DNA from: Paraburkholderia sp. SOS3
Lineage (GTDB): Bacteria; Pseudomonadota; Gammaproteobacteria; Burkholderiales; Burkholderiaceae
NCBI RefSeq assembly: GCF_001922345.1
Contig: NZ_CP018812.1
Coordinates: forward strand, 1,550,001 to 1,614,000
Reading direction: 5' to 3'
DNA: 64,000 nt
Position numbers and translations under genes: made by a program. Of this stretch, positions 61,775 to 64,000 are shown piece after piece. Within the stretch, counting starts at the first letter, position 1. Each line of letters starts with the position of its first letter. The notes beneath the pieces are model-generated. The model was not told the DNA's origin, searched no databases, and saw nothing but the letters and a program-made list of their open reading frames with translations.

Positions 61775-62539
61775 ATGCGCGCCATCATTCTTGCCGCGGG
61801 CCTCGGCCTGCGTCTTCAGCAACAGCCCGGCGAACAATATCCGAAATGCCTGCTGCACTTTGACGGCATGACGTTGCTCGAGCGTCATCTGCAAATGCTC
61901 GACGCGGCAGGCGTGCATGACGTCGTGCTCGCGCTCGGCTTTCAGCCCGAATCGGTGGAAGCGGAACTGAAGCGGATCGGCTGGCATCGGCCCATCGAAA
62001 TCATGCTGAATCCGCGCTACGACCTCGGCAGCGTGCTGACCGTGCATACGGTCGCCGATGCGTTGACGCGCGGCGGCGACGTGCTGCTGATGGATGCGGA
62101 CGTGCTGTACGACGAGCGCATTCTGGCGCCGCTCGTGGCGGGGCAACAGGCGAACCGTCTGCTGATCGACCGCGACTTCGAAACCGGCGACGAGCCGGTT
62201 AAGCTGTGTCTGAAAGACGGCGTGCCGGTCGAGTTGCGCAAGCAGGTCGCGGCAAACCTCGCGTACGACACGATTGGCGAATCGATCGGTTTTTTCCGTC
62301 TGCGCGAAGAGGCGGCGAAGCGTTTTGCGCAGATCGTCGCGGGCTATATCGATAGCGGCCGCGCAAATCTGCCGCACGAAGAAGCGGTGCGCGACCTGAT
62401 GCTCGAACGCAGCCATGTATTCGAAACGGCCGACGTGACCGGTGCGCCGTGGATCGAAATCGACTTCCCGAACGACGTCGAGCGTGCGGCCGCCGAGATC
62501 CTGCCGTTGCTTCAGCCGTTGGTCGGCGCGTCGCGCTAA
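61775..62539 (+). CDS. Nucleotidyltransferase (NTP-transferase, phosphoalcohol cytidylyltransferase-like)
   Basis: A 254-residue protein. The N-terminal MRAIILAAGLGLRL gives the NTP-binding loop, PKCLLHFDGMTLLER the second motif, and LLMDADVLYDERIL the metal-binding Asp. This is the MobA-like / LicC group that attaches CMP or other NMP to phosphocholine, inositol-P and similar. It lies 32 bases after the flippase-like gene, with AGAAGGACC as ribosome site. It is expected to feed a CDP-alcohol to the phosphatidyltransferase. Confidence 0.9.
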   Translation: MRAIILAAGLGLRLQQQPGEQYPKCLLHFDGMTLLERHLQMLDAAGVHDVVLALGFQPESVEAELKRIGWHRPIEIMLNPRYDLGSVLTVHTVADALTRGGDVLLMDADVLYDERILAPLVAGQQANRLLIDRDFETGDEPVKLCLKDGVPVELRKQVAANLAYDTIGESIGFFRLREEAAKRFAQIVAGYIDSGRANLPHEEAVRDLMLERSHVFETADVTGAPWIEIDFPNDVERAAAEILPLLQPLVGASR

Positions 62540-62671
62540 CCCGCCTGTGCGGAGTTCGCTTCACGTCAAGTCGCGCCGCCATCCCGACATCGTTTCCGCG
62601 CGGTATCGTAACCGTTAAATGGTGGCGATACCGCGGTTGCAATATCGCGGCTTCCTTTTCCAAGCCCTTGC

Positions 62672-64000
62672 ATGCCTCTTGCATTAGGCGCCTTTATCGT
62701 TCCTTTGATCGTCGCCTGCGCGATGTTCATGGAGAACGTGGACTCGACAGTCATCGTCACGTCGCTGCCGGTGATTGCGCGCGACTTCGGCAGTAACCCG
62801 ATCACGCTGAAACTGGCGGTCACGAGCTACGTGATCGGGCTTGGCGTCTTCATCCCGATCTGCGGCTGGGTGGCCGACCGTTTCGGCTCGCGCACGGTGT
62901 TTCGTACGGCGATCGGCATCTTTGTCGCCGGTTCGCTGATGTGCGCGGCTTCGACGTCGCTCGCCACACTGGTTGCCGCGCGTTTCGTGCAAGGTGTAGG
63001 CGGCGCGCTGATGGTGCCGGTGGGGCGCATCATCATCTTCCGCTCGATGCCGAAGTCGGAGTTCATCCGCGCGGTCAACTATCTGACGGTGCCCGCACTG
63101 CTCGGACCGGTCGTCGGGCCGCCGATCGGCGGCTTCATTACGACGTATTTGCACTGGCGGCTTATTTTCTTCGTCAACGTGCCGATCGGTATTCTGGGCA
63201 TCTGGCTCACGAACCGGCATATCCAGAACCTGCGCGAAGCGCATCCCGGGCGGCTCGACTGGTTCGGCTTCCTGCTCTCGGCGAGCGGCGCGGCGTTGCT
63301 GATGCTCGGGCTCTCGCTGATCGGCACCGCGCTTGTGTCGGACATGGCAACGTTCGCGATGTGCGCGCTCGGCGCCGCGCTGCTGTTCGTCTACTGGTTC
63401 TACGCGAGCCGCGTCGAATCGCCGGTGCTCGATCTGAAGCTGCTGCGCATTCCGTCTTTTCATGCGAGCGTGGTGGGCGGTTCGCTATTTCGCATCGGCC
63501 TCGGCGCGGTGCCGTTCCTGTTGCCGCTCGCGCTGCAGGAAGGGCTCGGCATGACCGCATTCAAGTCCGGCTCGATTACCTGCGCGTCGGCGTTCGGCGC
63601 CATCTTCATGAAGACGATCGCGTTACGCGTGCTTGCACGCTTCGGCTTTCGAACCGTGCTGATCTATAACGCGGCATTCGCGGGCTGCGCGATCGCCGTC
63701 TATGGTCTGTTCTTTCCGGGCACGCCGCATTGGCTGATCTGGTGCGTCGTGCTCGTCGGCGGCATCTTTCCGTCGCTGCAGTTTACCTCGCTGAACTCGC
63801 TTGCGTATGCGGATATTCCGAGCCGAGACGTCGGCCGCGCAACCGGTGTGTCGAGCGTGATCCAGCAACTGTCGCTCGGTCTCGGCGTAACGATCGCCGG
63901 CATCGTGCTGCAGATTTCGCATGTGCTGCAGGGGCACAAAACAATCGTGTGGTCCGACTTCTGGCCGGCCTTCCTCGTGGTCGGTCTCTTCTCGTGCGCG
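62672..64000 (+). CDS. MFS drug:H+ antiporter-2 (DHA2) family transporter, 3' truncated by window edge
   Basis: The frame from ATG 62672 is open to the right edge (443 codons seen). The reading frame begins MPLALGAFIVPLIVACAMFMENVDST and continues as a 14-helix DHA2 type transporter. The family pattern NVDSTVIVTSLP near residue 22 corresponds to LDxTIVNVALP. GVGGALMVPVGRIII and GPVVGPPIGGFIT are motif C (antiporter motif) and neighbours. It probably exports a drug or a lipid-like compound. It follows the nucleotidyltransferase by 132 bases and may or may not belong to the same operon. Confidence 0.9.
   Translation, partial: MPLALGAFIVPLIVACAMFMENVDSTVIVTSLPVIARDFGSNPITLKLAVTSYVIGLGVFIPICGWVADRFGSRTVFRTAIGIFVAGSLMCAASTSLATLVAARFVQGVGGALMVPVGRIIIFRSMPKSEFIRAVNYLTVPALLGPVVGPPIGGFITTYLHWRLIFFVNVPIGILGIWLTNRHIQNLREAHPGRLDWFGFLLSASGAALLMLGLSLIGTALVSDMATFAMCALGAALLFVYWFYASRVESPVLDLKLLRIPSFHASVVGGSLFRIGLGAVPFLLPLALQEGLGMTAFKSGSITCASAFGAIFMKTIALRVLARFGFRTVLIYNAAFAGCAIAVYGLFFPGTPHWLIWCVVLVGGIFPSLQFTSLNSLAYADIPSRDVGRATGVSSVIQQLSLGLGVTIAGIVLQISHVLQGHKTIVWSDFWPAFLVVGLFSCA

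Noticed and set aside
1..64000. Searched for CRISPR arrays, insertion sequences, integrases, tRNA and rRNA genes
   Set aside because: No regularly spaced repeats, transposase motifs, att-like repeats or tRNA-like cloverleaf sequences were recognised by eye; tRNAscan or Infernal could still find something short.

Overview
The window is a high-GC (by eye well above 60%) proteobacterial chromosome segment. I place it in the Burkholderiaceae, most likely Paraburkholderia, Burkholderia or Trinickia. The grounds are the trimeric porin beginning MKKSLFVASIIGAFVAPA, a short H-NS-type protein, an HrpB-like AraC regulator, an orphan VgrG island, and the many LysR, LysE and MFS genes. No tRNA, rRNA, CRISPR array, insertion sequence or integrase was seen.

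Layout. 1-4.4 kb: the end of a phosphoesterase (phospholipase C/acid phosphatase family), a two-gene ABC exporter and an orphan histidine kinase with an RsbRD_N-like sensor. 4.4-22.4 kb: a large oxalate/CoA-thioester catabolic locus. It holds an OFA-type MFS transporter with a 42-residue partner peptide, a small membrane ORF plus GntR regulator, sucCD-like CoA ligase genes divergent from formyl-CoA:oxalate CoA-transferase (frc), a fused NDP-forming acyl-CoA synthetase, an FAH-family protein, two LysR regulators, an OxlT antiporter, an aldehyde dehydrogenase and a PanE-family reductase. No oxalyl-CoA decarboxylase is present. The PanE-like gene therefore suggests oxalyl-CoA reduction to glyoxylate as the route. 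A palindromic operator (TGTGATATATCACA) occupies the spacer of both divergent promoters between sucC and frc, and a third, weaker copy lies before gntR.

22.6-32.8 kb: two LysE-type exporters, an M23 peptidase, an AMP-forming acyl-CoA ligase, a short H-NS-like protein preceded by a candidate small RNA, a YdiJ-like FAD/Fe-S dehydrogenase and an XRE-cupin regulator. 33.3-39 kb: a divergent OmpR-like/HrpB-like regulator pair with no T3SS in the window, then a SrpA-type catalase with its own ECF sigma/anti-sigma pair. 39.3-44.9 kb: a solitary trpC, then a periplasmic molybdoenzyme/cytochrome b operon divergent from a CusRS-type two-component system. 45.1-47.9 kb: an ALDH7/FAD-oxidase pair, probably for lysine/pipecolate catabolism. 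48.4-55.4 kb: an orphan T6SS island of VgrG, a 937-residue effector with a GH19-like C-terminus, two exported candidate immunity proteins and a PAAR protein, with a clear shift to AT-rich composition in the 3' part. 55.4-58.9 kb: a membrane hydrolase, a lipoprotein, a porin, a sRNA-like region and an exported hypothetical protein.

59.2-62.5 kb: a tightly packed operon of CDP-alcohol phosphatidyltransferase, 2OG-Fe(II) oxygenase, a flippase-like membrane protein and a nucleotidyltransferase. This looks like an uncharacterised pathway for a modified phospholipid headgroup. It is followed by a DHA2-type MFS exporter cut by the window edge.

The strongest candidates for undescribed biology are the decarboxylase-free oxalate locus with its mirrored operators, the lipid-headgroup operon, and the VgrG-linked effector with two immunity candidates.
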